This document shows, in pieces, positions 15,987 through 25,513 of a stretch of 64,000 bases of DNA. The number at the start of each line of letters is the position of its first letter. The first letter of the stretch is position 1. Source of the stretch: Dyadobacter frigoris (GTDB lineage: Bacteria; Bacteroidota; Bacteroidia; Cytophagales; Spirosomataceae); contig NZ_SZVO01000014.1 in NCBI RefSeq assembly GCF_005280585.1, positions 124,001 to 188,000 of the forward strand. The letters run 5' to 3'. Both the position numbers and the translations under genes were made by a program. The notes below the pieces were generated by a model. That model searched no databases and had not been told where the DNA came from. It saw only the letters and a list, made by a program, of their open reading frames with translations.

Positions 15987-17192
15987 ATGAACTATCAAAT
16001 TGATGAAAACGGGTTTTACGGTCCTTATGGAGGAGCCTACGTGCCCGAAGTTTTGTTTTCCAATATTGAAAATCTCGGCGAAAGTTATCAGGCGGTTCTT
16101 AACGATCCGGGGTTTCAGAAAGAGTTATCGCGTTTGTTGAAGCTTTATGTTGGCCGGGAAACGCCGCTTTATCCTTCTCCGTATTTGTCCGGATTGTATC
16201 AGACCAATGTATTTCTTAAAAGAGAAGATCTGTGTCATTCAGGTTCGCATAAAATTAACAATACACTCGGGCAGGTTTTAATTGCAAAAAGGTTGGGGAA
16301 AACACGGATCGTTGCTGAAACCGGTGCCGGATCACACGGCGTTGCTACAGCTATGGCCTGTGCGCTTCTGAAATTGCCTTGTTTTATTTACATGGGAGAA
16401 GTTGATATAAAGAGACAATTTCCAAATGTTGAGCGGATGCGATTACTTGGAGCAACGGTTGTCCCGGCTCTTTCAGGTAGTAAAACGCTTAAGGATGCAA
16501 CCAACGAGGCCTTTCGGGATTGGATCAATAATCCGGTTGATACATTTTACGTCATTGGTTCGGTCGTTGGTCCGCATCCTTATCCGGATATGGTGGCTCA
16601 GCTTCAATCGGTAATTAGCAGAGAAATATTACGTCAGGTCCCGGATCTTACCGGCAAGGTAATGCCTGACCATGTCGTCGCCTGTGTTGGTGGCGGAAGT
16701 AATGCAGCGGGTTCATTTTATCATTTTTTGAATAGTCCCGAGGTGAAGCTAATTGCTGCGGAAGCCGCCGGAAAAGGTCTGGATTCAGGTTTTACGGCCG
16801 CCGCGACTTTCCGGGGAAAAGAAGGGATCTTGCACGGAAGCAAAACGAAATTTATGCAGACAAAGGAAGGCCAGGTTCTGGAAGCGCATTCAATTTCAGC
16901 TGGTCTGGATTATCCCGGAATAGGGCCTTTGCATGCCTGGCTGCATGATACCGGCCGGGCACAATTCATAGCTGTAACGGACGATGAAGCTTTGGATGCA
17001 GGACTTGCGCTAAGTGAAATGGAAGGAATAATTCCGGCTATTGAATCTGCCCATGCGTTGGCTGCACTTTCACATTTGGATTTTAAACCTGACGATGTTG
17101 TTGTGGTTTGTCTTTCCGGCAGAGGTGATAAAGATCTGGAAACATATATTCAATATTCAAATTTTAAGAAAACTTCTCATGAAAATATTTGA
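15987..17192 (+). CDS. trpB: tryptophan synthase beta subunit
   Basis: A 401-residue TrpB of the main TrpB1 type. The PLP Lys is K89 in CHSGSHKINNT, the catalytic Glu is E111 in AETGAGSHG, and the phosphate cup is CVGGGSNAAGSF. It converts serine and indole to tryptophan with TrpA in the cytosol. Several usually fixed positions differ: NHTGAHK is CHSGSHK and ETGAGQHG is ETGAGSHG. The active-site residues themselves are kept. It is preceded by the attenuator and overlaps trpA by 14 nt. No trpE, G, D, C or F is nearby, so this may be a split or second trpBA copy. Confidence 0.93.
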   Translation: MNYQIDENGFYGPYGGAYVPEVLFSNIENLGESYQAVLNDPGFQKELSRLLKLYVGRETPLYPSPYLSGLYQTNVFLKREDLCHSGSHKINNTLGQVLIAKRLGKTRIVAETGAGSHGVATAMACALLKLPCFIYMGEVDIKRQFPNVERMRLLGATVVPALSGSKTLKDATNEAFRDWINNPVDTFYVIGSVVGPHPYPDMVAQLQSVISREILRQVPDLTGKVMPDHVVACVGGGSNAAGSFYHFLNSPEVKLIAAEAAGKGLDSGFTAAATFRGKEGILHGSKTKFMQTKEGQVLEAHSISAGLDYPGIGPLHAWLHDTGRAQFIAVTDDEALDAGLALSEMEGIIPAIESAHALAALSHLDFKPDDVVVVCLSGRGDKDLETYIQYSNFKKTSHENI

Positions 17193-17958
17193 AGAAAATA
17201 GGCTAAAAACGATTTTTCACAGCCCGGAAAAAAAAGTTAGTATTTATTTTACCGCAGGTTATCCGGCCTTAATTGATACGGTACAGATATTGAAATTGTT
17301 AGCTGAGTCAAAAGTTGATTTTGTAGAAATTGGTATTCCGTTTTCTGATTCTGTTATGGATGGGGAAGTGATTCTGGATAGTCATAAAGTGGCATTGGAA
17401 AATGGGATGACGATTGAGATTTTATTTGATCAGCTAGAAAAAATACGTGAGCAAGTTTCCATCCCTATTGTCTTAATGGGTTCTATGAATCCGGTTTATC
17501 AATATGGTTTTGAGAAATTCTGTCGGCGTTGTAATGAGGTGGGAGTGAACGGATTGCTATTGCCCGATCTGCCGTTGGATGATTATGAAAATTATTACCG
17601 TGTTTGGTATCAACAAAACGATCTTGCGCCAATTTTTATGATTTCACCTCAGACGAATGACGAACGGATAAAGCGGATTGATATGCTGGGAGAAGGTTTT
17701 CTATATGCACTTTCGGGCAACTCCACTACGGGAGGTTCAAGTGAAATCGGGAAAAGCTCAGACTATCTGAAAAAGTTATTAAATCATAAATTTATCAATC
17801 CGGTTGTTCTTGGTTTTAATATCAAAACAAAGGCTGATATTAAGTTTGCAAACCAGTTTGCTGATGGAGCTATTGTGGGTTCAGCTTTCGTGAAAACTTT
17901 GAAGGGCGGATTTGATAAGGAGAGAATCGTACATTTTTTAGAAGATTTGATAGAATAA
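17179..17958 (+). CDS. trpA: tryptophan synthase alpha subunit
   Basis: A 259-residue TIM barrel starting MKIFEENRLKTIF. The ATG at 17179 overlaps the trpB end, and the longer open frame upstream is only trpB in another frame. Catalytic residues are E50 (VEIGIPFSD) and D61 (in SVMDGEV). The usual SDPLADGP loop is SDSVMDGE here, so both prolines are lost although Asp and Gly remain. The phosphate site ALSGNSTTGG and IVGSAFV are present. It cleaves indole-3-glycerol phosphate to indole and channels it to TrpB. Translational coupling with trpB is likely. Confidence 0.92.
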   Translation: MKIFEENRLKTIFHSPEKKVSIYFTAGYPALIDTVQILKLLAESKVDFVEIGIPFSDSVMDGEVILDSHKVALENGMTIEILFDQLEKIREQVSIPIVLMGSMNPVYQYGFEKFCRRCNEVGVNGLLLPDLPLDDYENYYRVWYQQNDLAPIFMISPQTNDERIKRIDMLGEGFLYALSGNSTTGGSSEIGKSSDYLKKLLNHKFINPVVLGFNIKTKADIKFANQFADGAIVGSAFVKTLKGGFDKERIVHFLEDLIE

Positions 17959-17964
17959 ATGTGA

Positions 17965-18018
17965 AGGACGACTGAGTAATTTATTGTCAAAATAATTAAG
18001 TTATTTAGTCGCCTTTTT
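17965..18018 (+). terminator. probable terminator after trpBA
   Basis: An imperfect hairpin (about AGGACGACT near 17965 with AGTCGCC near 18006, one bulge) with a long AT-rich loop, followed by T5 at 18014-18018. Confidence 0.45.
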
Positions 18019-18149
18019 CTGCTTTGTACTAATCAATTCAGGTGATGTTAAAGAATAAAAATAGTCTTTTACCGAATTTTTTGGTTTAATATCTGATTGT
18101 AGGTCAAAGCTTGTTTATATTCAATTCTTAAACCAAAACTGATCCAAAT

Positions 18150-18740
18150 ATGAGAGCCAAACTTCTATTATTCTTACTTTTTTTCACTTGTTTTTCTGTT
18201 TCAGCCCAAAAAAGGAAAACATACCAGGTTGGGCAGATCAAAACCAGTTTTGGCGAAATTCTTTTCTGGTTGTATGATGAAACCCCGAACCACAAAGCGA
18301 GTTTTGTAAAATTGGCGAATGAAGGTTATTGGGATTCTTTAACTTTTAACCGGGTGATCAAGGATTTCGTGGCACAAGGTGGCTGTCCTGATACGCCGGC
18401 CGGATTCTCAGATTCTCCATATTTGCTGAAACCTGAATTTAATAAAAATATCCGTCATATTTATGGGGCCGTGGCGTCCGGGCGAGACAATAATCCTGAA
18501 ATGCTTTCGGCCGGATGTCAGTTTTATATTGTTCAAAACAAAAAAGGTTTAGCAAGACTGGATGATAAATACACCATTTTCGGGCAGGTTTTCAAAGGAA
18601 TGGACCTTGCCGATAAAATTGTAAACGTGAAAACAGATACAATGAATACACCGCTCACACCGATAACACTGGACGTTAATGTAATTAATATGTCAGAAGC
18701 TGATTTGAAGAAAAATGGCTACCTGTCGATCCCAAAATAA
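18150..18740 (+). CDS. exported cyclophilin-type peptidyl-prolyl isomerase
   Basis: A 196-residue protein with a signal peptide (MRAKLLLFLLFFTCFSVSAQ). The cyclophilin core reads LTFNRVIKDFVAQGGCPDTP, then SAGCQFYIVQNKKGL and FGQVFKGMDLADKIV. It would catalyse cis-trans isomerisation of X-Pro bonds and assist folding in the periplasm. The core Phe/Gln pattern is present, but the Trp that binds cyclosporin in eukaryotic forms is not evident, as is usual in bacterial cyclophilins. It is monocistronic, about 190 bp after trpA. Confidence 0.9.
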   Translation: MRAKLLLFLLFFTCFSVSAQKRKTYQVGQIKTSFGEILFWLYDETPNHKASFVKLANEGYWDSLTFNRVIKDFVAQGGCPDTPAGFSDSPYLLKPEFNKNIRHIYGAVASGRDNNPEMLSAGCQFYIVQNKKGLARLDDKYTIFGQVFKGMDLADKIVNVKTDTMNTPLTPITLDVNVINMSEADLKKNGYLSIPK

Positions 18741-18889
18741 ATCTAAAAGTATTGGTATTTACTTATTCCCAATCTGACCTCTGCATTTCTCTATTTTTGA
18801 TTACTTTTATTAGGATTAAAATTACTCTTGCCAAAGTTTAAATTGTATTCACTTCTATTCTTAAAATATTGTCAAAATATAGCAACATT

Positions 18890-20755
18890 ATGAAATTAAA
18901 ACTGCTCGTTTATTCATTAGCATTTGTCGGTATTCACGCTGAGTCATTTAGTCAGGCATTTAATAATTTTCCGGTTACCACACAAAAACCTCCGCTTCAT
19001 GCCAAACACTGGATGGGCATTACCGGAAAACCATTGGCTGCTACGGCCGGTGCCATGATTTTCAGTAAAGGTGGAAATGCAATTGACGCTTCCTGCGCTA
19101 TGCTCGCTTCGACCTGCACAATGTGGGATGTACTAAGCTGGGGAGGTGAAACGCAGGCTTTGATTTATAATCCCAAAACCAAAAAAGTAATTGCACTTAA
19201 TGCGATGGGCGTTGCGCCAACAGGTGCTACCGCCGATTTCTTTAAGGGAAAAGGAATGAAATATCCTCCGGAATATGGGCCGCTTGCTGCCACAACACCA
19301 GGAACAGCCGGCGGGTTAATGACAATGCTTGCAGAATATGGAACGATGAGCCTGAAACAGGTTTTAGCTCCGGCCATGCAATTGGCAGCAGGTTATCCGA
19401 TTGAAGCCCAAACGGCAAATTCAATTGAAAGAGGAAAAGCTAAAATCAAAGAATGGCCTTATTCAAAAAAGGTTTTCCTGACCCATTTGGGTGAAAAAAG
19501 AGAGGCACCGGATGCAGGTGAAATTTTTGTTCAAAAAGATCTTCTGGCGACATTGCAAAAACTTGTTGATACCGAAGAGTTGGCTTTAAAAAAGGGCAAG
19601 ACAAGAAAAGAGGCTATTTATGCTGCTTACGATCGTTTTTACAAAGGTGACATTGCCAAAGAAATCGCAAGAAGCTGCCAGGAACAAGGCGGACTGATCA
19701 CTGAGCAGGATCTTGCCAACTGGAAAGTAAAAATTGAAGAACCTTTGATGACGAATTATAAGGGAATTGATGTTTACAAAATGCAGCAATGGACACAAGG
19801 CCCGGTGATGCTGCAGGCTTTGAACATGCTCGAAAATTTTGACCTGAAAAGTATGGGTTACAATTCCTCACGTTATGTACATACGTTGTATCAAACGATG
19901 AACCTTGCATTCGCCGACCGTGATTTTTATTATGGTGATCCGGCATTTGCACCGGCCGGGCCTATCAAAGGTTTACTGTCAAAGGAATATGCCAAAGAGA
20001 GAATCAAGCAAATTAACTGGGAAAAGAATGATCCTAAAATATTGCCAGGTGACCCTTATCCTTTTGAAGGCAAGACAAATCCTTACACCGACCAGATAAA
20101 AACCTGGGGAACAAAACAGCTTTCCATGAGAAATGATCATGGATTGGATGAAAAGTTTATGGAAGAATTCACTGCCGGAACTACTTCTGTGGAAGCGGCA
20201 GATGAGGAAGGGTGGGTGGTTTCGATCACGCCAAGTGGCGGTTGGGTTCCGGCTACCATCGCTGGAACGACAGGCGTAGGACTAAGTCAGCGTATGCAGA
20301 GCTTCGTGCTTGATGCAAAAGAAAATCCGTTTAACGTTGTTGAGCCCGGTAAACGTCCACGGGTGACGCTGACGCCAAGTCTGGCTTTGAAAGATGGAAA
20401 ACCATTTCTTTCTTTTGCCAAACAGGCAGGCGATGAGCAGGATCAGTTACTGCTTCAATTTTTCCTGAATATCGTAGAATTTGGCATGACGGTTCAGGAA
20501 GCAACCGAAGCGCCAAGCTTTAAAACCTTGCAGATGTATGCCAGTTTTGGGGAACATGAAAAAGATCCGGGTGGATTAATTTTGAATGAAGGGATGCCGG
20601 ATTGGACAAGAAAAGAATTGTCGCGGATGGGATACAAAAATTCATATCAGCCACGCACAAGTGGTCCTATCAATGCCATTTATTTTGACTGGATTCATGG
20701 AAGTATGTGGGGAGGTTCGAGTAACCATGGTGAAGATTACGGAATTGGCTGGTAG
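18890..20755 (+). CDS. gamma-glutamyltransferase / acylase-like Ntn hydrolase, exported
   Basis: A 621-residue protein of the gamma-glutamyltransferase family. The ATG at 18890 (MKLKLLVYSLAFVGIHAESFSQ) gives a clean signal peptide; a TTG seven codons upstream is less likely. The large-subunit part shows GGNAIDASCAML and WGGETQALIYNPK. Self-cleavage would occur before Thr431 in AGTTSVEAADEEGW, the nucleophile of the small subunit. The small subunit carries QAGDEQDQLLLQFFLNIVEFGM where relatives usually have a PGG(D/S) loop. A role in glutathione or gamma-glutamyl peptide breakdown is possible, as is acylase activity. It is convergent with the next gene across a 12-bp hairpin. Confidence 0.85.
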   Translation: MKLKLLVYSLAFVGIHAESFSQAFNNFPVTTQKPPLHAKHWMGITGKPLAATAGAMIFSKGGNAIDASCAMLASTCTMWDVLSWGGETQALIYNPKTKKVIALNAMGVAPTGATADFFKGKGMKYPPEYGPLAATTPGTAGGLMTMLAEYGTMSLKQVLAPAMQLAAGYPIEAQTANSIERGKAKIKEWPYSKKVFLTHLGEKREAPDAGEIFVQKDLLATLQKLVDTEELALKKGKTRKEAIYAAYDRFYKGDIAKEIARSCQEQGGLITEQDLANWKVKIEEPLMTNYKGIDVYKMQQWTQGPVMLQALNMLENFDLKSMGYNSSRYVHTLYQTMNLAFADRDFYYGDPAFAPAGPIKGLLSKEYAKERIKQINWEKNDPKILPGDPYPFEGKTNPYTDQIKTWGTKQLSMRNDHGLDEKFMEEFTAGTTSVEAADEEGWVVSITPSGGWVPATIAGTTGVGLSQRMQSFVLDAKENPFNVVEPGKRPRVTLTPSLALKDGKPFLSFAKQAGDEQDQLLLQFFLNIVEFGMTVQEATEAPSFKTLQMYASFGEHEKDPGGLILNEGMPDWTRKELSRMGYKNSYQPRTSGPINAIYFDWIHGSMWGGSSNHGEDYGIGW

Positions 20756-20790
20756 GGTTTTCTGCTTTTGGTAAAATATTGCATTAATAC

Positions 20791-20820
20791 ATTCGTCCAT
20801 GAAGAAAATCATGGACGAAT
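20791..20820. terminator. bidirectional terminator hairpin
   Basis: A perfect 12-bp inverted repeat ATTCGTCCATGA / TCATGGACGAAT with loop AGAAAA, between convergent genes. T-tracts are short. Confidence 0.6.
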
Positions 20821-20873
20821 CTTTACACGAAAGCCAGCACCAATAAAACGGTAAAGTTTTGTCCTGTAATAAA

Positions 20874-21953
20874 TTAAACTGAAACTGCCCTTATCTCAAG
20901 CCGCTCACACCAGCCCAGAAAGATTGTATAGGCTCCGTCCAGAATTTTCCGCTGTTCGGCAGGAAGCTGTGCGCTATTGGAACGGCAGGTAAGTGGGATT
21001 GGCAAGCCTCGTTTTTGTAAAAAATATTTGGAGCCGATCGGATAGAATTTTGAAATGACCGGTTCCATTTTTGCAATTTCATCCTGTATCCAGGATGCTT
21101 CCGCAGATCTTGACAGGTTATTCGCATTTTCACAAAGCCAGCTGTGAATTTCAGGATAGAAATTTCCGGATATTGGAGACAAACCCTTTGCTCCGTTTTG
21201 TAAGGCTTCCAGTGCAGTAGCCGAGTGTGCGTCATAAAATTCCATCTGCGTGCCGCGGCATATTTCAAGTTTGGCTTTTATTTGTGTTATATCTTCGGAG
21301 GTATCTTTGTGATAGATCATGCGCTTATTGGAAACCAAAAAACTGAAAACCTTTGGTGAAATGATGCGTTTATACGGTAGCGGACATTCGTAGGTACCCA
21401 GTCTCATGCTGCCGGTACGCTCAAACATTTTTTCGAAATTTTCGATCAAAACATCATCACTCTGATCTTTTCTTGCCAGATGACCGGAAATAAGGATCAC
21501 CGCATCTACACCCGTATCATGGATTTTTGCAGCAAAAGCAGCCTTTTTCTTAACCGTTTCTCCAAATGACCCCGTAGAAACTACCGGGACTTTTCCATTT
21601 ACATATTTGACCACATGTTTCGTCAGGGCGATGCGTTCTTCGTCAGTCATATAAAACATTTCACTACTCAAACAATTGGCAAAAAATCCTTTTGCTCCCG
21701 CGGCTAAATAAAAGTCTATCAATCTTGAAACCTTGTTAAAGTCAATTTTTGAATAGTCATCATAAGGAGTGATCATAACCGGAACAAATTTCCGAATATC
21801 CTTAACAGTGCTTTCAGTGGGCTTTTGTAAGAAAAAGGGTGTGCCTTGGGCTTGTAAAGCCTGAATTATTCCGGGTGCCAAAGTAATTCCCAAAGCTGCC
21901 GGTGCCATTTTTTCTAAAAATTCTCTGCGGGATAAGTTGCTGGTTATTTCCAT
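20874..21953 (-). CDS. DHDPS/NAL-family aldolase with Tat-type signal
   Basis: A 359-residue protein. The N-terminus NLSRREFLEKMAPAALGITLAPG has the twin-arginine pattern R-R-x-F-L and a hydrophobic stretch, so export folded via Tat is likely. The rest is a dihydrodipicolinate-synthase-like TIM barrel starting at about residue 50 (FVPVMITPYDD). The Schiff-base Lys is in YHKDTSED and the catalytic Tyr in GTYECPLPYKR. Family members cleave or form 2-keto acids such as N-acetylneuraminate or keto-deoxy sugars; the substrate here is unknown. It faces the SusC/SusD genes divergently, which may point to sugar-acid catabolism in the periplasm. Confidence 0.8.
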   Translation of the reverse strand: MEITSNLSRREFLEKMAPAALGITLAPGIIQALQAQGTPFFLQKPTESTVKDIRKFVPVMITPYDDYSKIDFNKVSRLIDFYLAAGAKGFFANCLSSEMFYMTDEERIALTKHVVKYVNGKVPVVSTGSFGETVKKKAAFAAKIHDTGVDAVILISGHLARKDQSDDVLIENFEKMFERTGSMRLGTYECPLPYKRIISPKVFSFLVSNKRMIYHKDTSEDITQIKAKLEICRGTQMEFYDAHSATALEALQNGAKGLSPISGNFYPEIHSWLCENANNLSRSAEASWIQDEIAKMEPVISKFYPIGSKYFLQKRGLPIPLTCRSNSAQLPAEQRKILDGAYTIFLGWCERLEIRAVSV

Positions 21954-22295
21954 TTCACATGAAGATTGAATTAGTACCCATTCTAAAACAAGTACTCAAA
22001 AACGTTACTTCTGGTCATGCTTCATTGAAATTATTTTTTTAAGAGGGCACTTCTTATCCCGTTCCGGATACACTTGCAATCAGCTGGTTGTAAATAGTTG
22101 TATTCGGATATTTAATATACTCTTGTCAAGATGATTTTCTAATATTTAGTCTTTTTTGAAAAAAAAATAGAACTAATCGAAGGCCTAACACATAGTCTGC
22201 CGCGTATATATAATTATTCATTTTTCACTTTTCAGATTGATATCAAAACGGGGGTGAGAAAGAAATATTCCAACCATAAAACCCAGGTATATTGC
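21954..22295. other. divergent intergenic region before susC-like gene
   Basis: About 340 bp, AT-rich, holding the promoters of the aldolase and SusC-like genes. No TAnnTTTG box, repeat or RNA gene was recognised. Confidence 0.5.
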
Positions 22296-25200
22296 ATGAA
22301 ACAGAAAATTTTACCGTATTATGGTACATTCTTGGCATTTTTTTGCAAGAGATGTTACCTACTGGTTGCAGCTGCCGTTTTGACGGTTCCCGGTCATGCA
22401 GCTGAGACCATTAACAAAGAATTTAGGGATAGTGGAATGGTAAAAAGCAGCCTGGTTCTGACTGGTCAGCCCGATCTGCCTGCTGAGATTAAAGGGAAAG
22501 TAACCGACGAAAAAGGTGAGGCATTACCGGGTGTCAGCGTTTTGGTAAAAGGGACGCAGCAAGGAACAATAACCGACGGCAGCGGAGGTTTTTCGGTTAA
22601 TATTCCGGAATCCGGCGCCGTGTTGGTCTTTTCGTTTGTCGGGTATAAAGCCCAGGAAATGAAAGTGGGAAATCTTACAAATCTCAGCGTTACCCTGGAA
22701 TCCGATAGCAAAGCGCTCGATGAAGTGGTCGTTACAGCACTTGGTATCAAGAAAGAGGCCAAGTCACTTGGTTATTCTGTTACGAAAGTAAATGGAGAAG
22801 TTTTTACCAAAACAAGGGAAACCAACTTTGGAAACGCACTTGCCGGACGGGTTGCCGGTGTAAATGTTAGCGGAGTTGCTACGGGGCCAGCCGGAGCGAG
22901 CCGGGTAACTATTCGTGGGAATACGTCAATTTCAGGTGATAATTCGCCATTGTACATCATCAACGGTTTACCGATGGACAACACGCGATTTGGAGGTGTT
23001 AGCGGCGATAGCCCGGATTATGGTGATAACATTTCAAGTATCAACCCGGACGATGTTGAGGAAATTACAGTATTAAAAGGAGCTACCGCCGCGGCACTTT
23101 ACGGTTCACGTGCAAAAAATGGTGCCATTGTTATCACAACCAAATCGGGTAAGGGTAAAAAAGGAATCGGTGTTGAAGTCAATAGCAACAATACTTTTGA
23201 GGTACCGTATTATTTATGGCAGCTGCAAAAGGAATATGGACAGGGATACGGAGGAGTAAAACCCGCAAGTCAGCAGGACGCGGCCAATCATTCGCAAAAT
23301 CACTGGGGACAACTTTACGACGGTTCAGAAACAGTTCAGTTTGACGGTGTTAAGCGACCTTATTCTTACGTAAAAGATCAGGTACTGAAAGATTTTTATG
23401 CGACAGGTCATACCCGTTCAAATAATATTTCATTTTCCGGAGGCGGTGAAAAAGGTTCTTTTCGGGTAGGAGTTACCGACATGAGAAACCAGGGGATAAT
23501 CCCGAATGCCACGATGAGAAGAGATAATATTCATTTGGGTTTAAGCCAGAACATTGCCAAAAATCTTGTGGTCACAGGAAATGTCGATTATATTAACGAA
23601 CGCGTCGATAACCGTTATGTTTTCGGGGGAAGTAACAGCAATAGCGCGGCAACTATTTTGTATGTGAACAGCAATATGCCAACCAGCGCGTTGTCGCCGG
23701 GTTATGATGTCAATACTTTTAAAGAAAAAGTGCTTGGTACGGATCTTAATGCCACCAATCCATATTACGTTGTAAACCAAATTAAGAATAATTCTACCAA
23801 AGACAGGTTTATTTCCACCGTTAACTTACGTTGGAATTTATTCGATTGGCTGTTTATTCAAGGAAAAGCAGGTCAGGATTTTTACACGTTCAATACCAGC
23901 AAAATCGTCCCGGAAGGTACCGGGTACAGGCCAAACGGGCAGATTGATTTGTCGGGAATGAATTTTTGGGAAAGAAATTTTGAGGGCTTGATCGGTTTTA
24001 ATAAAGATCTCAACAAGGATTTTGCACTTTCGATCAATCTGGGTGGTAACCTGATGTCGCAACACCGATATACTACTGCACTATCTGGTTCGGGTATCGT
24101 AATTCCGCGTCTTGAAGTGATCAATAATACTTCCACCCGAACGGTTTCTACGGGTATTTATGATAAAAAAATAAACTCTGTTTTTGCTACCGCAGAGCTT
24201 AGTTATAAAAACTATCTGTTCTTTAACGTAACAGGGCGAAATGACTGGTTTTCAACCTTAAATCCTAAATCAAATAATTTCTTTTATCCGTCTGCCGGGA
24301 TCAGTTATGTGTTTTCGCAGGCGTGGAATATGCCTGAGGCTATTAGTTTTGGTAAATTCAGGGTTGCTTACGCTTCTGTTGGAGGTGATACAAACCCTTA
24401 TCTTCTTAATCTGACTTACGGCTTGCTTCCATATAATTATGATGGAAGATCGCTAGGAAATATAAACCAGACAACCGTTCCCAACAGCAGTTTACGCCCG
24501 CTTAGCGTGAATGAATTTGAGGTTGGTCTGGATCTGCGGTTGTTTAAAAATAAGTTAGGATTTGATATCGCTGCTTATAATAAAATGACTACCAATGATA
24601 TAGCCGTCGAAAGTATTTCAAGTACCAGCGGTTATTCCGGCGTTTCTGTGAACGTGGGTTCTATCCGAAACCGGGGAGTTGAGTTGCTGATCACTGCAAA
24701 ACCATTTTCAAGTAAAAACTTCAACTGGGATATTTCTTTGAACACGGCTTACAACAAAAGCAAGGTGATCAAAATATCGGATCGTTCTACGGAGCTGATA
24801 TTGGCAACATCAACCAAGGCTTTCATCAAACATATTCAAGGAAAAGAATATTCCCAGATTGTCGGCCGGACTATATTGAAAAATGCACAGGGACAAGATG
24901 TTATTGATGCAACAGGTTTGCCGATTGTTCCGGCTGGTGTCGTTTCGTTTGGTTCTGGAATTCATAAATTCACCAGCGGGATCACCAACAATTTTAGTTA
25001 TAAGGCTTTCACATTGTCGGTTCTGGTTGACGGGAAATTCGGTGGAAAAATTTATTCTGAAACGGGCTACAATCTGGATCACCGCGGTATGTCTATCCAT
25101 TCATTGCTTGGAAGAAAAGACGGAGCAGTTCTGCCCGGCGTAAATGAAAGTGGAGAAGTGAATAAAGTGCTAGTAACGGCTGATCGGGTTAACAACCGCG

Positions 25201-25493
25201 CCATTATTGTAAGAAGACGCGATGCGTTGGATGATTACATTTATGACGCGAGTTTTATCAAACTTCGCAACGTATCACTGACCTACAATTTACCAAAATA
25301 TCTATTTCAAAAGGCAGGATTTATACAGGGAGCAAGTGTATCGCTTGTTGGCAGAAATCTTCAAATCCTGATGAAACATACGCCGGGTATTGATCCTGAG
25401 ACGAATATTTCCGCAGGTAATGATCAGGGAATTGAAACAACCGCTTTGCCACCGACAAGGAGTTATGGCTTCAACGTGAACCTTAAATTCTAA
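22296..25493 (+). CDS. SusC/RagA-family TonB-linked outer membrane protein
   Basis: A 1065-residue receptor. The ATG at 22296 (MKQKILPYYGTFLAFFCKR) is preferred over a GTG 42 nt upstream. After the signal region come a CarboxypepD-like domain (IKGKVTDEKGEALPGVSVLV), the SusC signature segment LDEVVVTALGIKKE, and a plug ending TVLKGATAAALYGSRAKNG. A long barrel follows, ending RSYGFNVNLKF. It imports glycans or peptides together with the SusD-like lipoprotein encoded 20 nt downstream. No sigma/anti-sigma or hybrid regulator is adjacent. The substrate is unknown. Confidence 0.95.
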   Translation: MKQKILPYYGTFLAFFCKRCYLLVAAAVLTVPGHAAETINKEFRDSGMVKSSLVLTGQPDLPAEIKGKVTDEKGEALPGVSVLVKGTQQGTITDGSGGFSVNIPESGAVLVFSFVGYKAQEMKVGNLTNLSVTLESDSKALDEVVVTALGIKKEAKSLGYSVTKVNGEVFTKTRETNFGNALAGRVAGVNVSGVATGPAGASRVTIRGNTSISGDNSPLYIINGLPMDNTRFGGVSGDSPDYGDNISSINPDDVEEITVLKGATAAALYGSRAKNGAIVITTKSGKGKKGIGVEVNSNNTFEVPYYLWQLQKEYGQGYGGVKPASQQDAANHSQNHWGQLYDGSETVQFDGVKRPYSYVKDQVLKDFYATGHTRSNNISFSGGGEKGSFRVGVTDMRNQGIIPNATMRRDNIHLGLSQNIAKNLVVTGNVDYINERVDNRYVFGGSNSNSAATILYVNSNMPTSALSPGYDVNTFKEKVLGTDLNATNPYYVVNQIKNNSTKDRFISTVNLRWNLFDWLFIQGKAGQDFYTFNTSKIVPEGTGYRPNGQIDLSGMNFWERNFEGLIGFNKDLNKDFALSINLGGNLMSQHRYTTALSGSGIVIPRLEVINNTSTRTVSTGIYDKKINSVFATAELSYKNYLFFNVTGRNDWFSTLNPKSNNFFYPSAGISYVFSQAWNMPEAISFGKFRVAYASVGGDTNPYLLNLTYGLLPYNYDGRSLGNINQTTVPNSSLRPLSVNEFEVGLDLRLFKNKLGFDIAAYNKMTTNDIAVESISSTSGYSGVSVNVGSIRNRGVELLITAKPFSSKNFNWDISLNTAYNKSKVIKISDRSTELILATSTKAFIKHIQGKEYSQIVGRTILKNAQGQDVIDATGLPIVPAGVVSFGSGIHKFTSGITNNFSYKAFTLSVLVDGKFGGKIYSETGYNLDHRGMSIHSLLGRKDGAVLPGVNESGEVNKVLVTADRVNNRAIIVRRRDALDDYIYDASFIKLRNVSLTYNLPKYLFQKAGFIQGASVSLVGRNLQILMKHTPGIDPETNISAGNDQGIETTALPPTRSYGFNVNLKF

Positions 25494-25513
25494 CCGAAAA
25501 CAGATTTAATCAA

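Noticed and set aside
17041..17178. Longer trpA reading starting inside trpB
   Set aside because: The 46 extra residues are trpB in another frame; TrpA has the usual length from the ATG at 17179.
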